Source: Corylus avellana (lineage: Eukaryota > Streptophyta > Magnoliopsida > Fagales > Betulaceae). Taken from it: DNA of 64,000 nucleotides. A program made the translations under genes and the position numbers. The DNA lies in contig NC_081545.1 in NCBI RefSeq assembly GCF_901000735.1, forward strand, positions 33,039,634 through 33,103,633, in the 5' to 3' direction. The notes below the pieces were generated by a model, which saw only the letters and a program-made list of their open reading frames with translations, was not told where the DNA came from and searched no databases. Below are positions 40,351 to 52,756 of this stretch, piece after piece; position 1 is the first letter of the stretch; each line of letters begins with the position of its first letter.

Positions 40351-42661
40351 TTTCTTTTGACAGTGTAATTAAGCTTTCCCCATGGATTCATGGGTATTAG
40401 TTAAATGATTAAATTTATTCTTTTATTATTAGGTTGAGCTTTTTGGATAATTAATATTTTAACATGATTTTAGAACCAAGATCTTAAGCTAAGCTTTTTG
40501 AGATAATTGATTATTTAAAATATCATATATGTAGAAGAGTTTTTCAATTCAAGTGCCGGAAATCCAAGGTCTTGAGTTAAGCTTTTAGGATAACTAGTAA
40601 CAATTTTTCAATTCAAGTTCTGAAAATTTTCCTTCCAATTAATTTCATGTCTATAAGACGTCATACTTGGCAGACACTAATGTCCATGCTAAATATTACA
40701 TCCCCAACTATTGATGTTCACAATGCCATTCTAAATATTTGCAAGAAAGTAAACATCCTATGCCCCTATCTCACACTCATTTCACTGGCTAATGCGGTAG
40801 TATTCATTAACCATATCTTTGACCAAACTTTGGTAAAGAATAAAATTGAAGAGCTGTTAGATACCGTCACATTAGTCTAAAAAGATGGTGGGTGAGACGA
40901 ATGCATGTATAGAATGTAACACTTTGCAAGATTCAATTAATGTCATGGTCAAATTTTGCGATTTAGAAGCTAATTATTGTACTAGGAGGTGAAAAACTGC
41001 TGTCTTTGACCTCCTCCTCGTGTATATCATGCCGTAATAATATAATAGATATAAGCACTCCATTCATTATTATTGGGGGGGGGTGGGTGGGGAGGGGACT
41101 TAGATTAATCACAGTTTTCAGTTCTCATATCACCAAGTTGCCACTCAAGAACGAGTCTGAGAAATCAAACGCTGCAACTCGATCTTTCTTCTTTTTTTTT
41201 TTTTTTTTGGTGGTAAATACTGAATATTTAAAGATATTTTTTGTAGATATCACTCAAGTTAAAAGAAAAAAAAAATTAATATTATATATATATATAATGG
41301 AAAATTTTCAAAATGGAGAGCTGTGGCGCGGCGCCTGCTCCAATTTCCGTTCCGTCTCCACAAGTAATTTTTTTTTGATAAGTGAAAAAAAAAAAAAAAA
41401 AAAAAAAAAAGTAATTAAGTGAAAACAAATGACAAGTGTCGTTTACGATGTTGATTTTTTTTTTTCTATGTACATTATATTGATTGTTGATACAACGGTT
41501 TGGTTGTTTACCTTTTCTTCTTTATTGGGTTACTTGTTCAGCTTTTTGTTTTTTTGGCAGAATATATAAAATAGAGAATCAGTTACTTGTTTAGTTGTTT
41601 GTTAAAGTTTTTTTTTGGTAATTAAGTTTGAATTTTTTCGGTTTAACTTGTGCAGACTTCTTTCAACTTATAGGAAGAATAAATTATATCATGAGTCACA
41701 TGAGATATAACAGGTCAATCACTGTATAAGATAGTGAAACTTTGCCCTTGTAGGGGCGTATATATCATTATAACCTTGCCAAAACCATGTATCTTTTTCG
41801 TATTCCAAGCGCCAAAAAGTAAAATATGAAAACAATTTAATTTCATTGTGATTTTTTTTTTCTCATTGTTCCTTCAATGGGATGAATATTTTGATTTTAT
41901 AGTACCATTATGACTCTGAGGATCCACACTGTATTGGTGAAGGCCTGTTTCATATATAATTTTACCCTGTTTTTTTTTTTTCTATGTTTTTAATGAAGAC
42001 TACTACAAATAGAGCACTTTGAAGTCTTTGCAGTGATAAAATATCATTTTATTTTCATAAACAAAATAATACTTTAATCAACTAAAAAACTTTATTTTAG
42101 TGTAAATATACTGATAATTAATATTTTATCTTTTGAATATTCCCGTTGGATCGTCATTAATTCTTCAAGTGCATGTACTTTAGTACTTCGATGAGTCCAT
42201 TCTAGAATGGACTAAGTCAGTTTGATCATAAATTATATATATATATATTTGTTTCCTAATTTATATATATAAATTAATATGGTTAATTTAAGATCATAGA
42301 TTATATATTTGGTTAATTGGTTGATTAATATGGTTTTTAACGTGATATATCAATCGAATGAGCAAAATATATATAGAATTTTATGACTAGTACATGATGA
42401 AAAAAAATGCTAGAGACAATTTAATTCACTTTATTGATATAAAAAATATCGCACTAATTAATAGTGCAAAATTTACCTCTACAAGTACTTCAAGAATATA
42501 TACACATAATTAAAGGCTTTTGGGGTAACATTTTGTAATTTTTAAATGCATATAGGTGAGTGTTTCATTTTTTTTTTTTTTTTTGAGGGGCCGATAACAA
42601 CCTTTTTTAGCAATTTCTCCACATATATTGATCGTTACCTATTAAATAATATTCGCTTCAT

Positions 42662-42772
42662 ATCCCTAAGAGGTAGCTCAATCGACTAGGACTATGCCTA
42701 ATGAAGCGGAAGTCACTAGTTCGAATCCCCCTCTCCCTCTTGTGCGGACAAGTCAAAAAACAAAAAAAAAAA
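42662..42772 (+). mobile_element. SINE, tRNA-derived
   Basis: Pol III A-box-like AGGTAGCTCAATCGAC and B-box-like AGTTCGAATCCCC stand at tRNA spacing, followed by CTCTTGTGCGGACAAG and a poly-A tail. The flanks are a near-perfect 11-bp direct repeat, ATTCGCTTCAT (42651-42661) and ATTAGCTTCAT (42773-42783). A second copy is at 60966. Confidence 0.85.
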
Positions 42773-43363
42773 ATTAGCTTCATCTGTCAATATCAATATC
42801 GGCCATCCAAAAACCCGATAAAATATAGTCTTTATGTTAGTGTCAGATAATATTATTTTATTATATACTAATAGAGCATGTGAAAGCCTTTTCAATGGTA
42901 ATCTATGATTTCTATAAATTTAATCAAATAGAAAATTACATTATCGAGAAATAATCTCTCTAAGCATAAATCTACTAAAGATATTATTGCATGCTAGTTT
43001 GATCTTTTGATCCTTATCATCAATTATTGATTTTTTTTTTTTTTGGTTATTATGGTTTTAATTAGGTAATACAATGATCTTAACTTTCGAAATTATTAAG
43101 AACTATTATAATATTAATTAAATGATTAAAATTTTTAAAATAAGTGATGGTGTAATATGGTATATATTTTTTGAACGAGTTATCTCTTCATTGATATAAC
43201 AACTAAATGAGGCAAAATGCTTCCTACAATGCCAAAGGTATAATTTGGAATCTTCATAATCCAAGCATTATCTATGACACACACAATAGCTTCTCGGGTT
43301 ATTACAAGACAATATCTATGAAATGCCATTGTTCCAATCAGTTTTAGATCTATAGCAAATTAT

Positions 43364-43623
43364 TATTAAATCATCATTTATCCCAAAAGCTTCAGCTTAT
43401 AAGGAGAAGTAAATTTAATCACTTAATTATTATTTTAACACTCCCCCACGTGTAGGCTCAACTCTTTTTTAATAGGTGAAGCCCAACACATGAAACATTT
43501 TAACTTAAATGGGGGTGAATCCTAAAACTTTTGGCTCTGATATCATGTTAAATCCACCACTTGTCCCAAAAGCTTAAGCTTATAGGAAGATATAAATTGA
43601 ATCACTTAACCATTACTTTAACA
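43364..43623 (-). mobile_element. TRIM (miniature LTR retrotransposon), 260 bp
   Basis: Two direct repeats of 77-78 bp (43364-43440 and 43546-43623) share CCCAAAAGCTT and AGCTTATA-type blocks and end in TTTAACA; the right one starts TGTTAAATC. The reverse-complement Met-tRNA primer site GCTCTGATATCA ends directly at the right repeat (43545). On the minus strand a purine tract CGTGGGGGAG directly precedes the left repeat. The order LTR, primer site, about 80 bp, polypurine tract, LTR is that of a TRIM on the minus strand. The possible 5-bp duplication ATTAT/ATTTT has one mismatch. Confidence 0.88.
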
Positions 43624-45830
43624 ATTTTAACGAATCACGTCTCTATCCGCTGCCAAGTTATTGATTTCTTGGTTTTTTATCTCTGCTAATAGTGCTTTAT
43701 TAAACGCAATCTCCTTCGCTGCTTTTACTATAGTGACAATTATTCTTTACGCCTAATGTTCTGAATTTGAACATTGACTCCATCATTACCCTTTATTTTA
43801 TTTAAATATTTTACGTATTGGACCTCATTTATCGATGAAGAGTTTGAGTCAATACATAAAATGAGAGGGTTCGGAGTACTGTTAAATCATGACTAAATTC
43901 ATTACTTTTTATCGGCTTCAATTTTTGGAATACGTGGTTATTTAATAAGATATTTAGTAAATCATTTGTGTCTTTAGGAGTTCCGAAGATTAAGTCTAAA
44001 CACTTCAATCTTCTCATGTAAGAACAAACTCCGAGAGTCCATAGGTTTTTTAGTGACTAGGTTTGATGTCTCCGTGACACACAGTAAAGTTGTCTGCATA
44101 AATGCTATTATATATATATAAAGTTGTAGGAAGAAGTGTTTTCAACTTTCATTGAACATCCAAATGCCCCCAACCCCAATAATATTATTAATATATTTAT
44201 AAATTTAAGACTCATCATCTTTGGCCCCAATGCACTTCGATCGGGATCTGAGTACCACGACTACTAATTATTGGCTTCGATTTGCTCAACAAATCTCATC
44301 CATTTGAAACTAAGATTAATATATTTACATCACTTGAAACTTTGAGATGACTGTTGCTTAAGCTTTATATATATATATATAAATATAAAACTCGCCATGG
44401 TGTCAATCTGAAAGATCATAATTAATAATGGCATCTATAAACATGTCTTAAACTAGGTTAATTAATATAATGAATACGACAGTGAAGTGTTTGTATTATA
44501 TAAGGTGGCCATCTTAGTTACTTAAGAGCTCTTACCCTGCATGACATAAAATATTAAGGATCCTGTTCCTACGTACTCTTCTATTGGCTGCAACATTAAA
44601 TTATCTGAACATGGTGGCGTTTGGTACGTAATAGAAGTCAATGCATACAAATTTTATGATGTCAAGGACTTTGATACATGCTAAGGAGCAGTTAACCCCT
44701 CATGTGTTTAACCCTAAGTTAGAAAATTAGAGGAGCCACCTCTTGGAGATATTTAGGTATTGTAGTTAATTTAGAGATCTCAAATATATATTAACTGGTT
44801 AATTCCTTAATTTGTTTGATTTATACAAAATTTTAACAGAGCGGTCTTATTCATGTCTTGAAGTTTTAACAGTCAAGATAATACGTAATTAAAAGAGAGT
44901 TAATGCTATATACTATACTCTCATCTCACCCTCATTAATTTTATTGAGCAAATGCGACGGTGCTCATTAACTCATGGATTAGTCTTTAATTAAAAAAAAA
45001 AAAAATCTAAAAATTGATGGGCACTACTACATTAACCGAATAAAAAATAAGAGCAGGTGTAATATATAATATTTCTCCACCAAAATTGAGAGAAGACTAT
45101 AACAGGCCAATTTTGATTTATTATTTATTATTTATTTTTTTTAAAAAAAAAAGGAGAGAGAGAGAAGACTAGAAGAGGGAAGAAGGGGTCAACAAACATG
45201 TCTTTGCACTACTTTTCATTGAAATAATTATATATATATATATAGACCTAAAGTTTAATCAATATGACTCCCATTTTCCAAGACGTCCGCAAAGGCAAGT
45301 TGAACTTCTGGCACTTCCATATATTACTAATTACTCTTAATTAAATGATAATTAATTACACAAAATTATATGTGGAGAGAGAGAGAGAGAAGGTTTATGG
45401 GAGTTATGGTGGTCCAATTGCATTACATAATGAAAATCGTTATTGTTTAACTCTTCCTAGTCGACGTTGCTACAAGAGACTTTTAAAGCCAAATTGAGGT
45501 TATTTAATTGAGATGAGGTCAATAGTATGGATTATTAGTCATTGAAATTAGCATTTGAATATGAGATATGGGGTTGTATATGTATATATATCCGTTTCAT
45601 TGTCTGAGCAGGTGGACGCAATTATAACTTTCATTTTTTTATTAGAGTTGAAAAAGGAAGAGAGAAATAGGAGGGCTGCTACGAAAGAGACCCAACTGAA
45701 TAGTTTATGGTATCGGCCATTTAATTTACTTGGTAAAATTAACTGGAGTGTTGGTTCATTTGATAATGAGCGTTTCTTCTTTTGCTTTAGCTGGATTTTG
45801 GTTCATTACTTGGTCCAACTCTTAGATCTT

Positions 45831-46477
45831 AGGGTTAAATACTTTTTTTTAGTACTCATGATTTGCCTCGGTATCATATAATTGTCTCAGCTTACAAAAG
45901 AACCACAAGTGGTAGATATTCGTTGGTCCCTTCTTCAATGTTCCGTTCAAACACTTCACGGCTTGCCACATCAAATTAGTGCCCGAGAAGTGTCCCCCTT
46001 GCCACATTATTCTGCCATGTTAGAATTATTATTACTATTATTACTTTTTAAAAATACAACAGGGGAGGCAAGGATATTTCCGCCATAGTGGGAGGGCTGC
46101 GCACCGGGGGGAAAATCTCCTCCGAGACCCATTGCAAGGGAGATCCCGCCCTTGGTGGGTGGCGGAGGGATCTCCCCCATGGATGGTAGGCAAGGGATCT
46201 CCACCGCCTACCTTGCTTTGTTTTGCTTAAAATATACATTTAAAAAAAAAATTTAAAAATAATGCTGACATAACAGAATAATGTGGCATAAGGGACACAT
46301 GTCAAGCTTTAATAGGCCTTGATGTGACAGACTGTTAAGTTTTTGAACGGAACATGCATGGAGAAACCAATTGCATTTATAAGAAGTTTACAAATATCAT
46401 TTGTGATACTTTTGTAAACTAGAGTGACCGTTTAATATTGAGACAAACCACAGCTACTAAAATAGATATTTAACTCT
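45831..46477. mobile_element. Foldback element, 647 bp, with GC-rich core
   Basis: AGGGTTAAATAC at the left pairs with GATATTTAACTCT at the right. The arms go on pairing through GTTCCGTTCAAACACTT, GCCACATTATTCTG and their complements, about 190 bases each. The core (about 46060-46220) is much richer in G+C than the surroundings and forms its own hairpins (GGGAGATCC with GGATCTCCC; GGTAGGC with GCCTACC). Frames inside are shadows of the repeats. Confidence 0.8.
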
Positions 46478-46791
46478 AGTTTTTATTGCAAAGCTCATTC
46501 AACTTTTCAGTTTTCCCTAGAAGCTTGCTCCAAGTCCTATTTATGAGGCTTCAAGGACCCAAAAAAAGAAAAAAAAAAGGACAATTGGAAACCGTAGTAA
46601 GCTAGGAAAACATAGAATTCCAATTTCCAAGGGAACGTGCACAATAAAATGAAAATTACAATATGACTAATATAGTTTATTTATTTATTTTTTGTTTGGG
46701 GGGGTGTTTTTGGTTCAGAAATTATAGTAGATTGCCATAGACAAAGTATATGACCCATTTGAGAAATGGGCTTCAGCACATGACCCACAAA

Positions 46792-49700
46792 TCATTGATT
46801 GGGCCTGGGAAGAGGGGCTCCACTTAGAAAAGACCGAAACAATGTGAGGGCCTGTGAAGGAGATGTGAAAGGGACCTCATGGGCCGCACCCCTAACAACT
46901 GCGTATGTGAGATACGTCACATTCTTCCCGTCTTTTAGGCCCCCAAATGATTGAGACCATCCAGCCACCTGCAGTGCCACTTCAATTTTCAATTTTCACA
47001 GAATTAAAAAAGAAAAAATTTACAATTTTCACAAAATCTGTGACTGTGACTGTACATGACTCCAAAGGGCTTGCCTTCGGTCAGTGAAATCGAGCCCTAG
47101 CGGGATGAGCCGGTTCCATAATTCTTTTAATAGTCTTATAGTTAATGGGCTTTAATCCATTTTCCCATCTGACAAACAGAAGATTGAAAAGAAGGATTGA
47201 GAGAATCTTGTGCATACCTGCTGCTTATCGTACCAAGTACCGTATTTTGTAAGAGGGACTAGCGACAAATCCTTGGCTAGATTGTTAGCAATTATTCTTG
47301 TTTGCGTGAGAGGAATTTTTGAATCTTGGTCACCACTGTTTGATGCAAAAAGAAGCACATAAATTTCCCAGTCAAAATGTCAAGTGGATATATATGGTAA
47401 ATAGCTCATGAATTAGCTGCTGCTACCTTAAAATTTAATAAATAAATAAGGATTTTTAAAACCTGTAGAGCATGATAGGAATGCCCGCCTTAATAAGGTC
47501 CGAGACGAGGGGTATGAGGTCCATGTCCAAGTTATCTTCTTGATATATAAGACGCCTGCAAAAAAACTGAGTTTTATCCGATTCATGTAGAAAGCAGCTT
47601 TGCACGGTGTCTTGAAAATCTCTTATACAATATGATATGGCGTAATGCATCATGTCTACAATCCTAGCGATTTTCAACCCAGATACTCCTATTATTAAAA
47701 AAGAAAAAGAAGAGAGAGACCCTTTACAGAAATCCCAATGGAAGGGGAGGTGAGTTGTGTTGGCATGAATTGCCTTCTGAACTTTAGGCCTATTTAGATA
47801 GGTGAATATCCTTCCTTCAAGGCATGGGTCGCCGCTACTTCCCCTTCTGGGAACCTGTCCGTCGGTGTATACCGCAGCAAAGGCTGCATGAATTTTGGCG
47901 TGCTTCCCCTTGGGCATAAATTGTTCCGCCGCCGACGTTGATGATGACAAGCATTGTGGTAGAAGGAGGTCATCAGGTTCAACTTCTTGGCTAATTTCCT
48001 CTGAAACTCTGTTGAACACGTCATTGCATCCTTGAGACATATGGTCGTGGACGTATTCACGAAGATATTTTGAGTCATTGCAGACCGTCTTCTCCAACAT
48101 CAGTGTTTGGTCAGATATTGCTCCGCGCGACCACAAGTAGTCTCCGGCCAACACGCTTATTTCCAGGTCCAAAAGTGGATTTCCAAGCTACAAATATCAT
48201 TGTTAAATGTAAAAAAAATCAAGTACCAAGTATCACTAGCTATCAACTACCAAAAAGACAATAACAAATCAGCGCGCAGCAAGGAAAACTCTTGAGTACT
48301 AAGCAATGGAAGCCTCTAGAAAACAATGACATGCAATTAAAAATGATGATAAATGATGACGAAATTAAGTAGACAAGTTACGTGCTTGTCTAGAAATGGG
48401 CACGCATTACTCTAACAAAATATTGATATTTTGTATTTATAGAGAATATGTTGGAATTCGTTTTTGGCTAAGCCGTTGTAGATGCTTGTGGTATTTTTAA
48501 CTAAACTTGATTTAAGAAATTTATTTCTAGTTCATTTTCAATAATTCTAGAAACATAGCTAAAGCTAAATAGTTTGTCTTTTGATATTCTCGTAGGTTAC
48601 TAAGTTGAAGATCAGTTTGTCTTTTATTTTTCTTCACCTGGGAGTTACATACATAGAATTTACGGAAAATTACAGTTTACCTTCCTAAAGTTGACATCGT
48701 TTTTCAATTCGAACACCAAAGTTTCAATTTTTGCAATCCACCCACCCCAAAGTTTCAAATTTTTATAATTTGACCAATTGTATCCAAAACTTTCTGTATT
48801 GCCCTTATTTTTTATTTTTTTTATTTTTTATAAAAAAAAAATTTTAAAAAAAATCCGGGCCATCTAGCCATTTTTGCACCCCCAAATTTATTTATTTATA
48901 ATAAAAAAATAAAAAATAGGGGCAATATGGGAATTTTGGGATAATATTGGTCGAATTGAAAAAATTTGGAACTTTGTGGGGTGGATTGCAAAAATGAAAA
49001 CTTTAGTGTTCAAATTGAAAAACGCTGTCACCTTTGATGGGATAAACTGTAATTTTTCCTAGAATTTATCATCCATATGAGTTATTTGGGATTTGTTTTT
49101 CTTGTGGGAGTTATATATGACGCAAATGAGTAACTTTACTTTTTTGTTTTTTTTTTTCCTGAGCAGGTATTCTAATTAATCATTAATCTTAAGTGCGTGA
49201 AATAAAAATAATAATTTAGTGTTTTTAATCCTGCTTTTCACTTATCTTCTCTAGATTTAATGAGTGTTTTAGTCCTCTTAGTTTCAACAAGTTGTTGATC
49301 ATTACAGCAATGGCTTTCAGCTTGATTGGTTTGATATTGGGATTCTTGTTGTAATCCATCAACAAGGCAGCAAGCTGTGGGATGTAGTGGCCTGCAACCA
49401 AAGACGTTATGGTCACAAAAAGTTTGAGTTTTAATGATCGTCTAGAAATCCATAAGCTGAATTTAAAGAACTTGTATAAAGTAATAAGGTTTTAATCATG
49501 TTTTTCATTTTCAGTCCTCAAAAACATGAATTAGACGCTTAATTATAATTAGCTAATTACCTGCATAGCTTTCACCGGTTAAAAACAAGTCAGAGTCTTT
49601 GTAGTTCGGGAATTCTTCCAGCCAGTTTATAATAAATCTCAAATTATCTTGGGCTGCAACCAAAAAGAGAAAAACAAAAAGAAAAAGAAATCATGTGTTG

Positions 49701-50386
49701 AAAAGCTGAGAAATATTACCAAGTGCAGAAGAACATAGAAGCACCGACAGTAGTCATGAAATGCATATATACCAGTCTGCGTGTCGTTCCACAAGTAATC
49801 TGAGCTCGTGTTAGAGTAGGAAAATCCAACCCCAATAGGTGACTCAACATATAACATGTTTGATTCTGTCCAAATATTTCATTAATATGGAGAGTCTGTT
49901 TAGCAAACATTAATTTTTCCACAAAAATAAAGACATTACAAAACACATTTACCCAAGTTCCATGAATATTCATTCTTGACAAGAGTTCCATTGATGTCTC
50001 CTGGTTGGAAGGGACCATGTTCCATGAATGCGCCAAAACCAAGCGAAGAACAACCAGGGCCTAGCTAGCATCATTAAATTTGATCAAACAGTACTAAACA
50101 AAGTAGGAAGATGAAGTGACATGCATATATAGAGCAAGAAAGATAATCAATCTTGATGTCAATTACCTCCATTGAGCCACAAAGTCAGGGGACGTGAAAG
50201 TGGGTCAGCTGATTCTGCTTCGATGAAGTAGTAGAATAGAGCTCGGCCATGCTGAGCATCTGTGATAATGTAACCAGAATACTGTTTAAAAGAAACATTG
50301 GTGGTCTGCCCTGGGAGGGCCGTTATCACCTCTGCAGAACACTTTGAATGGAAGAATAATATCAACGCAAAGAACCAGAAAGCCAT
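46792..50386 (-). CDS. Serine carboxypeptidase-like protein (SCPL45/46 type)
   Basis: Nine exons (50386-50167, 50060-49953, 49865-49773, 49653-49561, 49391-49306, 48187-47721, 47555-47463, 47335-47218, 46968-46792) join to 484 residues. Residues 1-18 are a signal peptide, so the enzyme enters the secretory pathway or vacuole. The S10 hydrolase motifs are complete: the NGGPGCSS oxyanion strand, GESYAG with Ser169, SGDQD with Asp389 and GAAHEVP with His456. HYIPQLA, NPLLDLE and the C-terminal [11 protein letters not shown] match SCPL45/46-like (carboxypeptidase II) members better than the acyltransferase SCPLs. Peptidase activity is likely; the substrate is unknown. Exon 6 ends in a weak GT-CTCTCT donor. 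The longest intron (48188-49305) carries a MITE. A 46-base AT repeat lies 69 bases upstream of the start. Confidence 0.93.
48663..49059. mobile_element. MITE (Mutator-like, 397 bp) in intron 5 of the SCPL gene
   Basis: Arms of about 120 bases pair with each other (GGAAAATTACAGTTTA at the left, TAAACTGTAATTTTTCC at the right; GCAATCCACCC inside, and its complement). A perfect 9-bp direct repeat TAGAATTTA flanks it (48654-48662, 49060-49068). The core is A/T rich. Non-coding. Confidence 0.9.
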
Positions 50387-50452
50387 TAAGAGAGACAGGG
50401 ACAGACAAAGAGAAGAGAAATTGGTGTTATGGATTCATGGTGCATTTAACTA

Positions 50453-50454
<2 letters not shown>

Positions 50455-50500
<46 letters not shown>
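50455..50500. repeat. (AT)23 microsatellite in the SCPL promoter
   Basis: 46 bases of perfect AT repeat, starting 69 bases upstream of the SCPL start codon. It could serve as or replace a TATA element and is likely length-variable. Confidence 0.95.
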
Positions 50501-50502
<2 letters not shown>

Positions 50503-52756
50503 CATTGTTATCAGCGGATAATTATGAACTTCTATGGTTTGGTCAAACAAGGTTTCTAGCTGATACTTGTATTTGTTTCCTAGTCTGCCCATGTAGGTGC
50601 CACCGAGACATTTGTCTAATCTTTGTCTATATATGATAATGCTTTTAGATACAAATTGTAATACTAAATGCCAATGGAAGTCTCAATCATTATTTGGTGT
50701 CCATTTAAATGTGTGCAACTTGGCTCAAATAGTGATTTCCATTGTGCGTATGCAATACATGGAATTTACTTCTAATATTAGAACCATTTATTTCATGATC
50801 AATCACAAGCCTCTACCTTCACCGTAACATTGTCAATGTTACTCTTATCACTACACCACCACCATCACCACTAGGGGTGACCAATCACCTCTTTAGCTGT
50901 TTTAATTATGAGTAGTGAACCATTTTAGTGGCCTAAGGGGGTGGTTTGAACACCTTCAACTGGCCTTGAGAGGTGGCCTAACCATTTTTGTGGCCAAATG
51001 GTTCAGTTATCACCAAAGACCAATTTTGTGGGTGAAGGGTTCAAGATCTGGAGACTGAGGCGGTTTATGAATTCTGGGGGCCTCAAGTATACGACAAAAC
51101 TATAAATTGTTAGTGAAAAGCTGAATAGGCTAATTGGGGGTGATCGAACCACCTCTTTGGCCACTGGTGGTGGTTCTCCGTTCTCTATCACTCCCCTCAT
51201 TGTCCCTCCATGTGTGAGTTCCTTGTTTCCCAATACCTCTCATCCTCCACTCTCCTCTCCTCTTACCTCTTCCTCCTCCTCACTTCCCCCATCTATGACC
51301 ACACTAACCATAGCAGTGCACACCAATTATATATGTGCCTCTGGATTCCTTCTATATGAAAGTCAATCATATCATCAACATCGGCCCACTCGATCCCAAT
51401 GGTGGTGGCCATTTGGTAGGGGTAGTGGCGATAAGGCCGTAGAAAAAAAAAATGTTAAAAATTTTTAATTTGGCGTATGATATAGCGAAATCTTAACTAT
51501 TCATTTAAAATGAATGGCTCAAATTAAAGCTATTGAACCCGTGCATTATTCTAAGTATTGCACGGGATCTCAATTCATGAATTTCCATACTCATATCATT
51601 TAAAAAATAAAAAAAATAAAAAAAGAAGGAAAGAATTTTCATGTTATCTTGAGGGTTAAGTTCTTCGACAACCATAACTTCCTATTTAAGCCGAAATATC
51701 AAGGTTGAATTACATTACAGATTCAGCACCAGCTGGGAACAGTCTCAAATTACAGTTACACAAATCGGCTTTCACAAGTATAGAAATTTACCGTGCGTAA
51801 GGAGTAGCATCATTCACCTATGAAACATCAATATATTATGGATATCCCAACTGGCAACTATACTAAATTACTACATATAGTTTCAAGCACACCTAAATCC
51901 TACTCTGGCCGAATGAATATTTTCTTATCAACTGTGAAAGTTTATGAGATTGAACACCTAGTTATTCGTTTCTCCAAGGCACGTCAACTCGTCCCAACAA
52001 TCTCTCCACTGTAATCGCTCGTCAAATTGCATGGAAATGAGGTCAAAGAAAGCTACATGAGACGCCATTTTACTTCCAATCTTCTCCAAATAAAACAAAC
52101 ATTTCATTTGATGGAAAAGAAATGTACAAGACATCCCCGGCCTCATCAGATGAACACGACAGAACAGAGTTTTGAGATATGACATGACAAAATAGGTGAC
52201 CACCCCTGTCGAATGTCCATGGTCGATGCTAAAAGCCTACAAGAACCTTTGGTCTCCCAACGAAAGCCCCTCTCAAAAAGTTTGTGTCCTAAAAGTACCC
52301 ATCAAGCATGCGACTTTTTCCATTTAGGTACCTTCCTTAGCTACCGTGACTATACCGCAATTTACACGTAATATTTTCGCTGTGGAACTAGCAGATAGAT
52401 TGTCCTCAGAAAGAAGAAATGGAGGACCCATTATAAAGATGATGCTGACAATTAACCAATGGACTTTCATACTCATTTCCGATGAACTTCTCTATGTTGT
52501 TTTTTGTTCAGAGTATGTACATAAAACTCTGTAGAGAGAAAAAAAAGCACCTTGTGAGTTGTGCCTCATGTCCCACAGAAAAAAAAAAAAAAAAAAAAAA
52601 AAAACGAAAGTAGCTGAAGAAAAAAACAACAACAACAAGATACACATCCGAAAAAAACAAAATAAAAAAAAAAAAAAAAAAAGTTTGGGTGCTGCATGGA
52701 CTGGGCATCAGTAGTTGCCAGCACGGGCGGGAATATGATGTAGATGGGTGAGATCA
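50501..52756. other. Spacer between SCPL promoter and PCO 3' end
   Basis: No gene supported. About 50860-51470 is a degenerate repeat of GGTGGCC/GGTGGTTCG-type words, probably a decayed repeat element. The 3' UTR of the PCO gene (minus) lies at about 52350-52756 and contains two long poly-A tracts. Confidence 0.6.

Larger units (their letters stand above)
39457..46791. other. Long spacer between WRKY and SCPL genes
   Basis: About 7.3 kb without a supportable gene. It contains two small foldback MITEs, a SINE, a TRIM and a larger foldback element (each listed), many poly-A/poly-T tracts, and otherwise AT-rich sequence. Most of it lies on the 5' side of the WRKY gene. Confidence 0.7.

Noticed and set aside
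41319..41410. SINE-like segment before the 28-base poly-A tract
   Set aside because: No pol III boxes and no clear target duplication, only a GC-rich hairpin (GGAGAGCTGTGG...) followed by poly-A.
42670..42735. Possible functional tRNA gene from A and B boxes
   Set aside because: There is no proper cloverleaf or acceptor stem, a poly-A tail and target duplication follow, and a second copy exists. It is a SINE head.
45882..46239. Overlapping open frames on both strands in the GC-rich block
   Set aside because: They lie in the arms and core of a foldback element, and the open frames on opposite strands mirror each other.
51157..51468. 103-codon Ser/Pro-rich frame
   Set aside because: Low-complexity translation of a degenerate repeat; no conserved motif.
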